From a virus: a stretch of DNA of 44,064 bases. Below are positions 35,307 through 43,888 of the stretch, piece by piece. Below the pieces are notes generated by a model. It saw nothing but the letters and a program-made list of their open reading frames with translations. It did no database searches and was not told the origin of the DNA. A program made the translations under genes and the position numbers. Where the stretch lies: the IMG/VR virus record IMGVR_UViG_3300025430_000044, positions 1 through 44,064 of that record, one strand, 5' to 3'. Within the stretch, counting starts at the first letter, position 1, and each line of letters opens with the position of its first letter.

Positions 35307-35984
35307 ATGTCAGCAACATTTCAACCCTTTGGTCTGAAGCCTGCATACCACCCAAGCGGTTTAGATCGTTCGGTACCATTCGTTGGCACCAACAACTATA
35401 ACCTCACAAGTACCACTGCAGGTGCTTATAGTGCTCCCTACTCTTTGACTGGCGCGCAAGTTGCGTTCTACCAGTACACTCCAGTAGCGATCACTTCAAC
35501 AGGCCAATTAACAATCGCTAACCAAACCGCTGCAAGCGGTAAGGTATATGGCTCATTTGATGGTGTAGAGTACACCACCGCTGAAGGCCGCCGTACCGTT
35601 GGTAAATCTATCACTGCAACTTCCCTAGCAGCTGCTACCCAGATCGTTTTCTGGATTTTCCAAGACCCAGCTTTGGTCTATGAAATCCAAGTTAACGGTT
35701 CTGCTAACGTAAACGCTATCGGAACTGAGTACAACTTTGACACAACCGCTAACTCCCTCGTAACTGATGGTTATACCATTGGTACAGGTGGCGCTGGTTT
35801 CTCTACCACAGCGTTGCTCGCAACTTCTGTTGGTACTGGTAACCAAGGCCAAGTTCGTGTAGTTGGTCTCGGACGTGAAGTAGCATACCCAGCTGGAAAT
35901 ACAAACCAGTGGGGCGATGCTTACACAATCGTTCAAGTTGTTATCGCTAACAATACATTCGCTGCCAATTCGGTATCGGTCTAA
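35307..35984 (+). CDS. Capsid-associated (decoration-like) protein
   Basis: 225 residues, low in charged residues and rich in Ala, Thr, Val and Asn, so all-beta. It contains FQPFGLKPAYHPSGLDRSVP, YGSFDGVEYTTAEGRRTVGK and a C-terminal WGDAYTIVQVVIANNTF. A protein of this type often precedes the major capsid gene in this phage group. It could be a decoration or minor capsid protein; assignment is by context. Strong ribosome-binding site AAAGGAAAAG. Confidence 0.62.
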   Translation: MSATFQPFGLKPAYHPSGLDRSVPFVGTNNYNLTSTTAGAYSAPYSLTGAQVAFYQYTPVAITSTGQLTIANQTAASGKVYGSFDGVEYTTAEGRRTVGKSITATSLAAATQIVFWIFQDPALVYEIQVNGSANVNAIGTEYNFDTTANSLVTDGYTIGTGGAGFSTTALLATSVGTGNQGQVRVVGLGREVAYPAGNTNQWGDAYTIVQVVIANNTFAANSVSV

Positions 35985-36006
35985 TTTAATACGAAAGGAA
36001 TAAGCA

Positions 36007-36924
36007 ATGGCAACCCCAATGCGTAGTACAGACTTTCGTGCGGTAGTCGAGCCGATTATCAACGAAGTCTTTGATGGCGTTTATGAACAACGCGACGATG
36101 AGTGGAAGGGTTTTGTAGAAGAAATCCAAGGTATTCCACGTAACTACCATGAAGAAGTAATGCTTTATGGTATGAACGCAGCTCCTGCAATGCCTGACGG
36201 CACTCCAGTTAGCTACGATCAAGGCGGTACGCTGTACATCACCCGTTTCATCTACCAAATCTATGGCTTGGCATACGCCTTGACCAAAGTTTTGATGGAA
36301 GACGGCGATCACATCCGTATCGGTTCCACCTTCGCTAAGCACTTGGCTCAATCCATGATTGAAACCAAGGAAACCTTGTGCGCTAACTTGTTGAACTTCG
36401 CGTTCACAGCTGGCTACGTAGGCGGCGACGGCGTAACTTTGATCAACACCGCTCACCCAATCGCTAACGGCGGTTCTTACTCTAACCAGTTGTCTACAGC
36501 TGCTTCTTTGAGCCAAACTTCTGTTGAGCAGTTGCTCATCCAGATCCGCTCTGCAGTTGACAACAACGGTAAGCGTATCCGTTTGAAAGCTGAGCAGTTA
36601 GTTGTTCCACCAGCACTCGAGTTCCAATCAGAAGTAATTCTGAAGTCAGTTCTCCGTTCTGGCACAGCTGACAACGATCTGAACCCAATTAAGTCTACTG
36701 GTATGCTTCCAAAGGGTACACACGTTGTAACCCGTTTGAGCTCTTCCAAGGCTTGGTGGATCCAGACCGATGCTGAAAATGGTCTCATGCTCGTTATGCG
36801 TCGTCCAATGGAGAAATCTATGGAAGGCGACTTTGAAACTGATTCCATGCGTTACAAAGCAACCGAGCGTTATGCTTTAGGTTGGCATGATGCAAGAAAT
36901 ATCTTCGGAACTGCTGGTTTGTAA
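36007..36924 (+). CDS. Major capsid protein (HK97 fold, Mu gpT-like)
   Basis: 305 residues. It contains VYEQRDDEWKGFVEEIQGIP, TRFIYQIYGLAYALTKVLME, then NTAHPIANGGSYSNQL, SVEQLLIQIRSAVDNNGKRI, AEQLVVPPALEFQSEVILKS and NDLNPIKSTGMLP. These match the gpT-type capsid pattern (NxxHP..., LVVPPALE, NDxNP). Length suits an unprocessed HK97-fold subunit with a separate scaffold. A strong terminator follows directly. Confidence 0.9.
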   Translation: MATPMRSTDFRAVVEPIINEVFDGVYEQRDDEWKGFVEEIQGIPRNYHEEVMLYGMNAAPAMPDGTPVSYDQGGTLYITRFIYQIYGLAYALTKVLMEDGDHIRIGSTFAKHLAQSMIETKETLCANLLNFAFTAGYVGGDGVTLINTAHPIANGGSYSNQLSTAASLSQTSVEQLLIQIRSAVDNNGKRIRLKAEQLVVPPALEFQSEVILKSVLRSGTADNDLNPIKSTGMLPKGTHVVTRLSSSKAWWIQTDAENGLMLVMRRPMEKSMEGDFETDSMRYKATERYALGWHDARNIFGTAGL

Positions 36925-36946
36925 TCCAAACCACTTGCAATAACAG

Positions 36947-36973
36947 AAAAGCCACCCAAAAGGTGGCTTTTTT
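36947..36973 (+). terminator. Rho-independent terminator after the capsid gene
   Basis: AAAAGCCACC, loop CAAAA, GGTGGC, then a run of T (36968-36973). It lies 23 bases after the stop and 28 bases before the next promoter motif. Confidence 0.9.
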
Positions 36974-37000
36974 GCTTTTTAGGGCGTTTTTGCCTGATAG

Positions 37001-37020
37001 TTTGCATTAGTAAGTATAGG
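37001..37020 (+). promoter_or_regulatory. Phage promoter-like motif 9
   Basis: TTTGCATTAGTA at 37001-37012, then AGTAT and AGG, so the predicted start is A37018. The 93-base leader contains GCCCC...GGGGC and TACTG...CAGTA inverted repeats. It restarts transcription after the capsid terminator. Confidence 0.77.
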
Positions 37021-37110
37021 AAGATTTGCCCCCAACAGACTACTGCTCCTTCCCAGTAGACGATCAAGCGACTGAGTGGGGCTATAAACTCTTGATAGGA
37101 AACAATCAAA

Positions 37111-37683
37111 ATGTCAGTAACATTTAATCAACCAGTACGTATTTACAAGTACAACAACCCAACAAACAATGGTGTAATCGCCCCTGATAACTCTGGTGCT
37201 GCAGTATGTACTCAAGAAAGCTACATTACTAACCCAATCACAGCCGCAAACTCTGGCGCTGTAACATTTACCACTGCCGATATTGGCCAAACTAGCGTAA
37301 CCCCATTCGTGTTACCAGCCGGTTCAATTATCGAAAACGTTTCTCTTTACCAAACTACTTCCGCAGCTAACTTAGCTGGCGGTGTAATTACTGTATCTTT
37401 GACACAGCCTTCCCCAACTGGTGGTGCTAATACCGTTACTGCAATCGGTACAATTACCCCAAGCACAACTGGTGGCGTTATCGGAATCAGCTTTACTCAA
37501 ACTGCAGCCGTTGCTAACGTTATCTCTAACGTCGGTACTTTAGATGCAACTTTGTCTTTTGCTGCAGCTAACGTTACTGCGTTGACCGCTGGCGGTATTT
37601 CTGGCATATTCCAAGCCCAATATACAGCACGTAACTACACTGGCTCGATCATCAACGTTGGTCAAGGTTACACCAACTCATAA
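37111..37683 (+). CDS. Beta-rich structural protein, 190 aa
   Basis: MSVTFNQPVRIYKYNNPTNN, then many Thr, Ala, Gly and Val residues (TTADIGQTSVTPFVLPAGSI, IIENVSLYQTTSAANLAGGV). Very few charges, so likely a virion surface or tail-associated protein. It is the first gene after the capsid terminator. A GGGGGC/GCCCCC hairpin follows at 37694-37710. Not recognised by name. Confidence 0.65.
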   Translation: MSVTFNQPVRIYKYNNPTNNGVIAPDNSGAAVCTQESYITNPITAANSGAVTFTTADIGQTSVTPFVLPAGSIIENVSLYQTTSAANLAGGVITVSLTQPSPTGGANTVTAIGTITPSTTGGVIGISFTQTAAVANVISNVGTLDATLSFAAANVTALTAGGISGIFQAQYTARNYTGSIINVGQGYTNS

Positions 37684-37735
37684 TAATTGCCTCGGGGGCG
37701 GTATGCCCCCGCATTAACTTTAAAAGGAAATTATT

Positions 37736-38527
37736 ATGGCATCGAATTTAGTAACAAACTTACAACAAAATCCTTCATCTTTTGAATCGGTAACTAAGGT
37801 CGGGGCTTACGAGCCGTTTGACTTGCAAGTTGCTCGCGGTCAAATTGCTGGCCACACAACCGTTAGTATTTTTGGTTATCAAGCAAACGTAACAACAACG
37901 TCTATTCCTATTTGGGAAAACGCAACTACGTATACCTTTCCAGCATCAGCTGCAACGGCAAACGTAGCAAGCGGATCTGCTAGCGACATTGGTGCTACTG
38001 TTTTAATTAATGGCTTAGATGCAAACTTTAACCCATTATCTGAAACCGTTACAATTGCAAGCGGCAACACAGTAACAACTAACAGCTATTTGCGTGTTAA
38101 CAGCTTGTTTTTAACAAAACCGGGAAGTGGTTACAACACCAACCAAGGTGCAATTAGTGTTAAACAAGGCGCAAATACTTTAGCCCAGATTAACACTGGG
38201 ATCGGTAAATCACAGAGCACTATCTACACTGTTCCAAATGGATACACATTCTATTTAGATTATGTAGAAGCCAACACGTCTAATAGTTACACCAGCGGCA
38301 ACTATCTTGTTTATAACGTTGTTACAAACAATAACGTGACAGGTGTTCAGTCATCTATTTTACAACAGCCTTTTACTTCTATTTATACCGCAACACGTTC
38401 ACAAGATCCGTTTGCATACGGTCAAAAAACTGATATTCAGTGGCAGTTAAAAACAAGTACAGGCACGTATGCTGTGGGTATTATTGTAACTGGCAAACTG
38501 ATCAAAAACGACGGTCAAACCGCTTAA
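37736..38527 (+). CDS. Structural protein with EPFDLQVARGQI start, 263 aa
   Basis: Begins MASNLVTNLQQNPSSFESVT and continues KVGAYEPFDLQVARGQIAGH, a pattern met in virion proteins of aquatic phages. The body is all-beta (TVSIFGYQANVTTTSIPIWE, YTVPNGYTFYLDYVEANTSN). It probably forms part of the head or tail surface. AAAGGAAATTATT precedes the ATG. Confidence 0.68.
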   Translation: MASNLVTNLQQNPSSFESVTKVGAYEPFDLQVARGQIAGHTTVSIFGYQANVTTTSIPIWENATTYTFPASAATANVASGSASDIGATVLINGLDANFNPLSETVTIASGNTVTTNSYLRVNSLFLTKPGSGYNTNQGAISVKQGANTLAQINTGIGKSQSTIYTVPNGYTFYLDYVEANTSNSYTSGNYLVYNVVTNNNVTGVQSSILQQPFTSIYTATRSQDPFAYGQKTDIQWQLKTSTGTYAVGIIVTGKLIKNDGQTA

Positions 38528-38536
38528 GGCAATTAA

Positions 38537-39157
38537 ATGCCTGTCTACTTAGATACTAGCCGAAACTCTGTTGTAGCGATTGGAATATGCGATCGCTGCA
38601 GCAGAAAGTTTCCCTACGTAGACTTAATGCCTGATCCAAATTTCCCGGGCATGCGCGTGTGTGCAGAAGATCGGGATGATTTTGATCCATGGCGTTTACC
38701 AGCATTACAAACAGAGAATATTGCATTACGTCATCCAAGACCAGACGTTTCAGTAGCTACGGGACCAATTGGTGGTAATCAGATATTAACCCAAGGTGGT
38801 TTCCAAGATGAAAACTCCATGTTTATTGATGGAGTATCACCATACAGTGGAAACACACAAGGCGACTTGAATACATTAAGTTTCCCGTATTCACCAATGA
38901 CCTTGTTTCCGTATGTTGGCACAATAACGCCAAACACTGGACCAAAAGCAGGTGGAACACCAGTAACCATTAATGGTGAAAACTTTACTAGCGTAAATAC
39001 TGTAAAACTAGGCGGTGTAATTTGCACATTTAATGTTGTCAACTCTACGCAAATTACAGCCACGACTCCAGCGCATGCTGTTGCGGGCTTAGTAGACTTA
39101 ACTGTGATTTCTCCGTTTGGAACTGCAACAGCGCACGGCGCATTTACTTATACTTAA
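38537..39157 (+). CDS. Zinc-finger-like N-terminus plus IPT/TIG domain protein, 206 aa
   Basis: Residues 18-46 have ICDRCSRKFPYVDLMPDPNF and MRVCAEDRDDFDPWRLP, a CxxC...C segment common in phage structural proteins. Residues about 127-206 (ITPNTGPKAGGTPVTINGEN, FTSVNTVKLGGV, ATTPAHAVAGLVDLTV) are an IPT/TIG Ig-like domain, often used for carbohydrate binding on virions. Likely displayed on the particle. It lies directly upstream of the collagen-like fibre. Confidence 0.8.
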   Translation: MPVYLDTSRNSVVAIGICDRCSRKFPYVDLMPDPNFPGMRVCAEDRDDFDPWRLPALQTENIALRHPRPDVSVATGPIGGNQILTQGGFQDENSMFIDGVSPYSGNTQGDLNTLSFPYSPMTLFPYVGTITPNTGPKAGGTPVTINGENFTSVNTVKLGGVICTFNVVNSTQITATTPAHAVAGLVDLTVISPFGTATAHGAFTYT

Positions 39158-39166
39158 TAAAAACAA

Positions 39167-41173
39167 ATGGCAGATCAGTCGATAACGCAGCTGCCTGTTG
39201 CGATCACCTTAACTGGTAACGAACAGGTACCGCTGGTACAAAACGGAGTAACAAAGCAGGCGTCTGTATCACAGATTGCCAATGCTGCGTCGCCCGGCAA
39301 ACTGATCACTACAATTGTTTACGTTCCATCGAATGGCGATTTAGTAATTTATTACAGCGATGGCACACAACAAGTTATTGGCCCTATTTCTGGCTGGTCT
39401 GGTTATAGTGGATACTCTGGTTATAGCGGCGTAGGTACATCGGGTTTTAGCGGTGTATCTGGCTACAGTGGTTTTTCTGGTACTTCTGGATACAGCGGTA
39501 AATCAGGAACCAGTGGTTTTTCTGGATACTCTGGTATCAGTGGCGCGTTTGGTTATTCAGGTATTAGTGGATATTCTGGATATAGCGGCATATCAGGTTT
39601 TAGTGGCGTATCGGGTCTTTCTGGATTTTCTGGTATCTCTGGCTACTCAGGTTCTGGTGTATCTGGTTATAGCGGTTATAGTGGCTGGTCTGGCATCTCT
39701 GGCTACTCTGGTATCTCTGGTATATCAGGTTACAGCGGGTATAGCGGAACATCTGGCTATAGTGGTGTGTCTGGTCTTTCTGGTTTTTCAGGCATCTCTG
39801 GCTATAGTGGTTCTGGCGTGTCAGGCTACAGCGGATACAGCGGTTGGTCAGGGATTTCTGGCTATTCAGGATACAGCGGTATCTCTGGCTACAGTGGATA
39901 TAGCGGTATTTCGGGCTATAGCGGCGTTTCAGGCCTTTCTGGCTTCTCAGGCATATCTGGGTACTCTGGATCTGGAATAAGCGGCTATAGCGGCTATAGC
40001 GGGTATTCTGGCACATCTGGTTATTCTAGTTTTAGTGGCTATTCTGGCTACAGCGGTATCTCTGGTTACAGCGGTATCTCTGGTTACAGCGGTATCTCTG
40101 GTTACAGCGGTTCCGGAATATCAGGTTACAGCGGCGCAAGCGGTATATCAAGCAGTTATTATTTTTATAAAGCAAATACTTCTGCTACCAGCGGTAACCC
40201 CGGAATAGATTATTTGTTGTGGAACAACGCCACACAAACAAGTGCAACACAATTAAACGTCAGCACAACGGCAGCAAATGGTGTTGACATTAGCGTATTT
40301 TTGGCTTTGCTTGCAACGACTGAAGAAGTTGTTATTCAAGATCAAAGCAACAGTGCTAACCAACAAACTTGGATTATCACTGGAACCCCAACAAACGCTG
40401 GTGGATACTATACAATCCCCGCTTCATTGGTAAGCTCTTCGGGTACAGGCACAACCGGATTTGCAAACAATTTACCAATCATTTTTGCCATTGCAAACGG
40501 CATAAGCGGTTTCTCTGGTTTTAGTGGTTTTAGCGGATACAGCGGAAAATCAGGCTACAGCGGCATTTCTGGTTATAGCGGATATTTTGGTATCTCTGGT
40601 TACAGCGGCATATCTGGCTACAGCGGATATTCTGGTATCTCTGGCTACAGCGGTTACAGCGGTATCTCTGGTTACAGCGGTATCTCTGGTTACAGCGGTA
40701 TCTCTGGTTACAGCGGTATCTCTGGTTACAGCGGTATCTCTGGTTACAGCGGTATCTCTGGTTACAGCGGTATCTCTGGTTACAGCGGATATTCTGGTAT
40801 TTCTGGTTACAGCGGATATTCTGGTATCTCTGGCTACAGCGGTATTTCTGGCTACAGCGGTATTTCTGGCTACAGTGGTATCTCTGGTTACAGCGGTTTT
40901 AGCGGTATCTCTGGTTACAGCGGTATCTCTGGCTACAGTGGATACAGTGGTATTTCTGGCTATAGCGGTATCTCCGGCTACAGCGGCATCTCTGGTTACA
41001 GTGGTGTGACTCCAACAGCCATATCCGTAACCACCACCAGTACCCTAAACCCCGGATACGTTACTTTTGTTTCTGGAACAACAGGCAGCCAAGCCCCTTA
41101 TGTAAACACTGGCTTAACATACAATTCCGTAACTAACGCCTTTACCGGCGGGGTGACAGGCGGAACATTTTAG
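39167..41173 (+). CDS. Collagen-like tail fibre protein with proline-free (SGY/SGI)n repeats
   Basis: 668 residues. The N-terminal 75 residues (DQSITQLPVAITLTGNEQVP, then LVQNGVTKQAS) resemble fibre attachment regions. Repeat block 1 (about 76-325) and block 2 (about 446-620) consist of Gly at every third position with Ser before it (GYS, GIS, GFS, GVS). A non-repeat beta-rich domain (about 326-445) lies between them. The end is VTPTAISVTTTSTLNPGYVT, then a short globular cap. Gly-X-Y spacing suggests a triple helix, yet almost no proline is present. No clear Shine-Dalgarno. DNA repeats of 18 bp allow length changes. Confidence 0.85.
   Translation: MADQSITQLPVAITLTGNEQVPLVQNGVTKQASVSQIANAASPGKLITTIVYVPSNGDLVIYYSDGTQQVIGPISGWSGYSGYSGYSGVGTSGFSGVSGYSGFSGTSGYSGKSGTSGFSGYSGISGAFGYSGISGYSGYSGISGFSGVSGLSGFSGISGYSGSGVSGYSGYSGWSGISGYSGISGISGYSGYSGTSGYSGVSGLSGFSGISGYSGSGVSGYSGYSGWSGISGYSGYSGISGYSGYSGISGYSGVSGLSGFSGISGYSGSGISGYSGYSGYSGTSGYSSFSGYSGYSGISGYSGISGYSGISGYSGSGISGYSGASGISSSYYFYKANTSATSGNPGIDYLLWNNATQTSATQLNVSTTAANGVDISVFLALLATTEEVVIQDQSNSANQQTWIITGTPTNAGGYYTIPASLVSSSGTGTTGFANNLPIIFAIANGISGFSGFSGFSGYSGKSGYSGISGYSGYFGISGYSGISGYSGYSGISGYSGYSGISGYSGISGYSGISGYSGISGYSGISGYSGISGYSGISGYSGYSGISGYSGYSGISGYSGISGYSGISGYSGISGYSGFSGISGYSGISGYSGYSGISGYSGISGYSGISGYSGVTPTAISVTTTSTLNPGYVTFVSGTTGSQAPYVNTGLTYNSVTNAFTGGVTGGTF
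40661..40786 (+). repeat. Seven perfect 18-bp tandem repeats in the fibre gene
   Basis: The unit GGTATCTCTGGTTACAGC (coding GISGYS) is repeated seven times without change. Three more copies of the same unit occur near 40066-40119. Neighbouring repeats use varied codons, so this run is a recent expansion and can slip in frame. Confidence 0.95.
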
Positions 41174-41210
41174 TAATATAATATAAGTTCGTATGAACTT
41201 TGAGGACAAT

Positions 41211-42485
41211 ATGAAATATAGCATTGTAATACCAACTTACAATCATTGTGAAAAGTATTTAAAGCCGTGTGTGGATTCAATTGTTAAGTATACCAACTTA
41301 GAAGACATTGAATTAATTATATCCGCAAACGGTTGTGTAGATAACACAAAAGCATACTTAGATTATTTGGCAACAGCAGTGCCCAATTTAAAAGTGGTTT
41401 GGTCAGACAAAGCACTTGGGTACTCAGGAGCAAATAACGCAGCCATTAAGGTTGCAACATGCAACAAAATTGTTTTGTTAAATAACGACACTGTTTTGTT
41501 GGAACAAAATCAAAACCAGTGGCTTGACATTTTAGACAGGCCATTTGTTGATCCAAACTGTGGAATCTCTTGCATTATTAAAGGAAATTCTGAACCAGCG
41601 GGTCGTGATTTTGCAGTGTTCTTTTGTGTTATGATTCACCGCAGAGTATTCGATACAATCGGATTACTAAACGAAGAGTACGGCGTAGGCGGCGGAGAAG
41701 ATACTGAATTTTGCATTGAAGCTGAAAAAGCTGGCTTTAAAGTATTAGAAGTGTTTGAAAAGTTGTGGGATGGAACGCAATATACAGGCGGCTTTCCAAT
41801 CTACCACAAAGGCGAAGGCACCATGCACGACGCCAATTTAGTACAAGGTTGGGACAACATCTTTTTAATTAACTCATTAAGGTTAGCTAAAAAGTACAAC
41901 ACAGAATGGTACCGCTGGCGCTTATCAAACTTTTGGGAACGCGCAGTATTTCTAAAAGGCGATACGGTATACCCACGCGAAGTAACAAGATACAACTGGG
42001 CAGCAAAAAATCTGCTCGGTAAAAAAATTTTAGAAATTGGTTGTTCAAATGGTTATGGTATTCAATTTTTTCCAAAAGACATTGAGTATACCGGCGTAGA
42101 CTACGACCCAATCATTGTTGAAGTTGCTAAAGAACAAGACTGGGGGTACAACGCTAAGTTTGAATGGTGTGACATCAACACCTACGAGCTAGAACAGTAT
42201 GACACCATTGTGGCGTTTGAAGTAATTGAGCACCTTGACACCGGCATGGAGATTGTTGAGAATCTTAAAAAGCACTGTAAGCGTTTGTTGATTACTGTGC
42301 CAATGAATGAGCCACCCGGATTTTGGGGGCCACATCATAAGCTGCATGGATTGAACGAACGTCACTTTTCGGGCTTTGAGTTTAATTACATCAACGAGCA
42401 CGGCGAGATTACAGATGTACCACAAAAGATTGACGCGTCAAATCCTTGCAACTTGATGATTTGTCGGTGGACTGCAAGTGAGTAA
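41211..42485 (+). CDS. Glycosyltransferase family 2 fused to SAM methyltransferase
   Basis: 424 residues. The N-terminal GT2 part has YSIVIPTYNHCEKYLKPCVD, GYSGANNAAIKVATCNKIVL with LLNNDTVL (DxD-like, about 93-100) and GGGEDTEFCIEAEKAGF. The C-terminal methyltransferase has motif I in KKILEIGCSNGYGIQFFPKD (about 272), YTGVDYDP, and DTIVAFEVIEHLDTG. One protein could transfer a sugar and methylate it. ATG 41211 is chosen for GAGG before it. The ATG at 41193 lacks a site. Confidence 0.82.
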   Translation: MKYSIVIPTYNHCEKYLKPCVDSIVKYTNLEDIELIISANGCVDNTKAYLDYLATAVPNLKVVWSDKALGYSGANNAAIKVATCNKIVLLNNDTVLLEQNQNQWLDILDRPFVDPNCGISCIIKGNSEPAGRDFAVFFCVMIHRRVFDTIGLLNEEYGVGGGEDTEFCIEAEKAGFKVLEVFEKLWDGTQYTGGFPIYHKGEGTMHDANLVQGWDNIFLINSLRLAKKYNTEWYRWRLSNFWERAVFLKGDTVYPREVTRYNWAAKNLLGKKILEIGCSNGYGIQFFPKDIEYTGVDYDPIIVEVAKEQDWGYNAKFEWCDINTYELEQYDTIVAFEVIEHLDTGMEIVENLKKHCKRLLITVPMNEPPGFWGPHHKLHGLNERHFSGFEFNYINEHGEITDVPQKIDASNPCNLMICRWTASE

Positions 42486-43452
42486 AGTTCTCTGCTCCGT
42501 GGCAACACGCGGGAGGTACTTTACAACACTGCCACTAGTATTAAACGCTATTATTAACCAAACCAAACCAGTAGATAAGCTGGTTGTGTTTGATGATAAT
42601 GACAAGCCACAAGACATGCGCAGTGAGATGATTTACCAATACTTTTTTCAAATGTTAGATGCAAAAGGTATTGCATGGGAGTGGCAGTACGCTGATAAAA
42701 AAGGTCAGCACCACATCCACCAACGCGCAAATACGATGGGCTACGATTGGGTTTGGCGTTGTGATGATGACGCAATACCGGAAGCCAACGTGCTTGAGAA
42801 TTTGTATCATTGGACACAAATCTGGCCCAATTTAGGTGCTGTAGGTGGTTCGGTGTTAACCCCGCCATATATGCCAAACACCGGAAATGTTACCGGTAAG
42901 ATTGATAACATTGATAGTGAGCCCAACGTGCAGTGGGGCAAGATAGCAACAGCAAGAGAAGTTGAGCATTTACATTGCACCTTCTTGTATCGCGCTGGTG
43001 TGCAAGATTATAATTTGGGTTTGTCCCGAGTGGCGCACAGAGAAGAGACGCTATTTACTTATAACTTGCACCGCAGAGGCTACAGCATTTTAGCGGTACC
43101 AGATGCCGTAACATGGCACATGAAGAACCCACAAGGTGGGATTCGCAGTGAAACAAGACGCGAGATGTATGATTATGATGAACAAATTTTTAGGAATGTT
43201 TTGCAGTATCGTGATAAGACCATTGTGGTACTCAATTGCGGTCTTGGCGATCACATTGTATTTAGTCATGTTTTGCCTGCAATACGTAGCCCTGAAGTTT
43301 TTACATGCTACCCTGAAGTGGTTCCCGGCAGATCAATAGCGCAAGCAGAGAAGTTATTTGGTGACATTGGCCCGTATAACATATACGGCAAAATGGATCA
43401 GTGGAAATGGAAAGGCAGTTTAGAAGACGCGTACAGGAAGCTATACACATGA
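42478..43452 (+). CDS. Glycosyltransferase family 2 with GT9-like C-terminal start
   Basis: 324 residues. GT2 features are SKVLCSVATRGRYFTTLPLV, KLVVFDDNDKPQ, YDWVWRCDDDAIPEANVLEN (DDD metal site, about 97-99), and LTPPYMPNTGN. The last 75 residues (KTIVVLNCGLGDHIVFSHVL, PAIRSPEVF) look like the first strand-loop of a GT9/heptosyltransferase-type Rossmann domain. The second half of such a domain is encoded by the next gene. It overlaps both neighbours by 8 and 4 bases. Confidence 0.75.
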   Translation: MSKVLCSVATRGRYFTTLPLVLNAIINQTKPVDKLVVFDDNDKPQDMRSEMIYQYFFQMLDAKGIAWEWQYADKKGQHHIHQRANTMGYDWVWRCDDDAIPEANVLENLYHWTQIWPNLGAVGGSVLTPPYMPNTGNVTGKIDNIDSEPNVQWGKIATAREVEHLHCTFLYRAGVQDYNLGLSRVAHREETLFTYNLHRRGYSILAVPDAVTWHMKNPQGGIRSETRREMYDYDEQIFRNVLQYRDKTIVVLNCGLGDHIVFSHVLPAIRSPEVFTCYPEVVPGRSIAQAEKLFGDIGPYNIYGKMDQWKWKGSLEDAYRKLYT

Positions 43453-43886
43453 TTATCATAGCCCCGTATGCACAAAAACTGCGCAATGGTAAACAGAACC
43501 CAAAGAACTATCCTTACTGGGAAGAATTGATTAGTCAGATTGACAAGCCAATTATCCAAGTAGGAATAGAAGGCGAAAAGCAACTGGTACCAGACTTTAG
43601 AAAAAACTTGCCAATAAGCGAGTTAAGACAGTTGCTTAGGGAGTGCAAAACATGGATTGGCGTTGACAGCTTTTTTCAACACCTTGCGTGGGATGAAGGC
43701 AAAAGTGGAATAGTGTTGTGGTCAGTATCAGATCCTTTTATTTTTGGCCACCCAGAAAATATTAACCTACTAAAAGATCGGTCAACTTTAGTAGAAAACC
43801 AATTCCTATGGTGGGAGTTTGTTGAACATAAAAACGACCGATTTGTAAAACCAAAAGAAGTATTAGCATACCTTAATAAGGAATAA
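43449..43886 (+). CDS. GT9-like C-terminal domain protein, 145 aa
   Basis: Starts MIIIAPYAQKLRNGKQNPKN, then PISELRQLLRECKTWIGVDS and FFQHLAWDEGKSGIVLWSVS, DPFIFGHPEN. This follows the donor-binding half of GT9 enzymes (SEL..LI..C...IGVDSG..HLA...G...). The ATG overlaps the preceding stop as ATGA, and the N-terminal half appears to be the end of the preceding protein, so a GT9 enzyme may be split over two chains. Confidence 0.68.
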   Translation: MIIIAPYAQKLRNGKQNPKNYPYWEELISQIDKPIIQVGIEGEKQLVPDFRKNLPISELRQLLRECKTWIGVDSFFQHLAWDEGKSGIVLWSVSDPFIFGHPENINLLKDRSTLVENQFLWWEFVEHKNDRFVKPKEVLAYLNKE

Positions 43887-43888
43887 AT

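Noticed and set aside
40524-41009. Long alternate-frame reading frames inside the fibre gene, on both strands (also 39453-39980 and 39600-40016)
   Set aside because: They follow from the 18-bp repeat, which stays open in several frames; their sequences are monotonous and lack starts with ribosome-binding sites.
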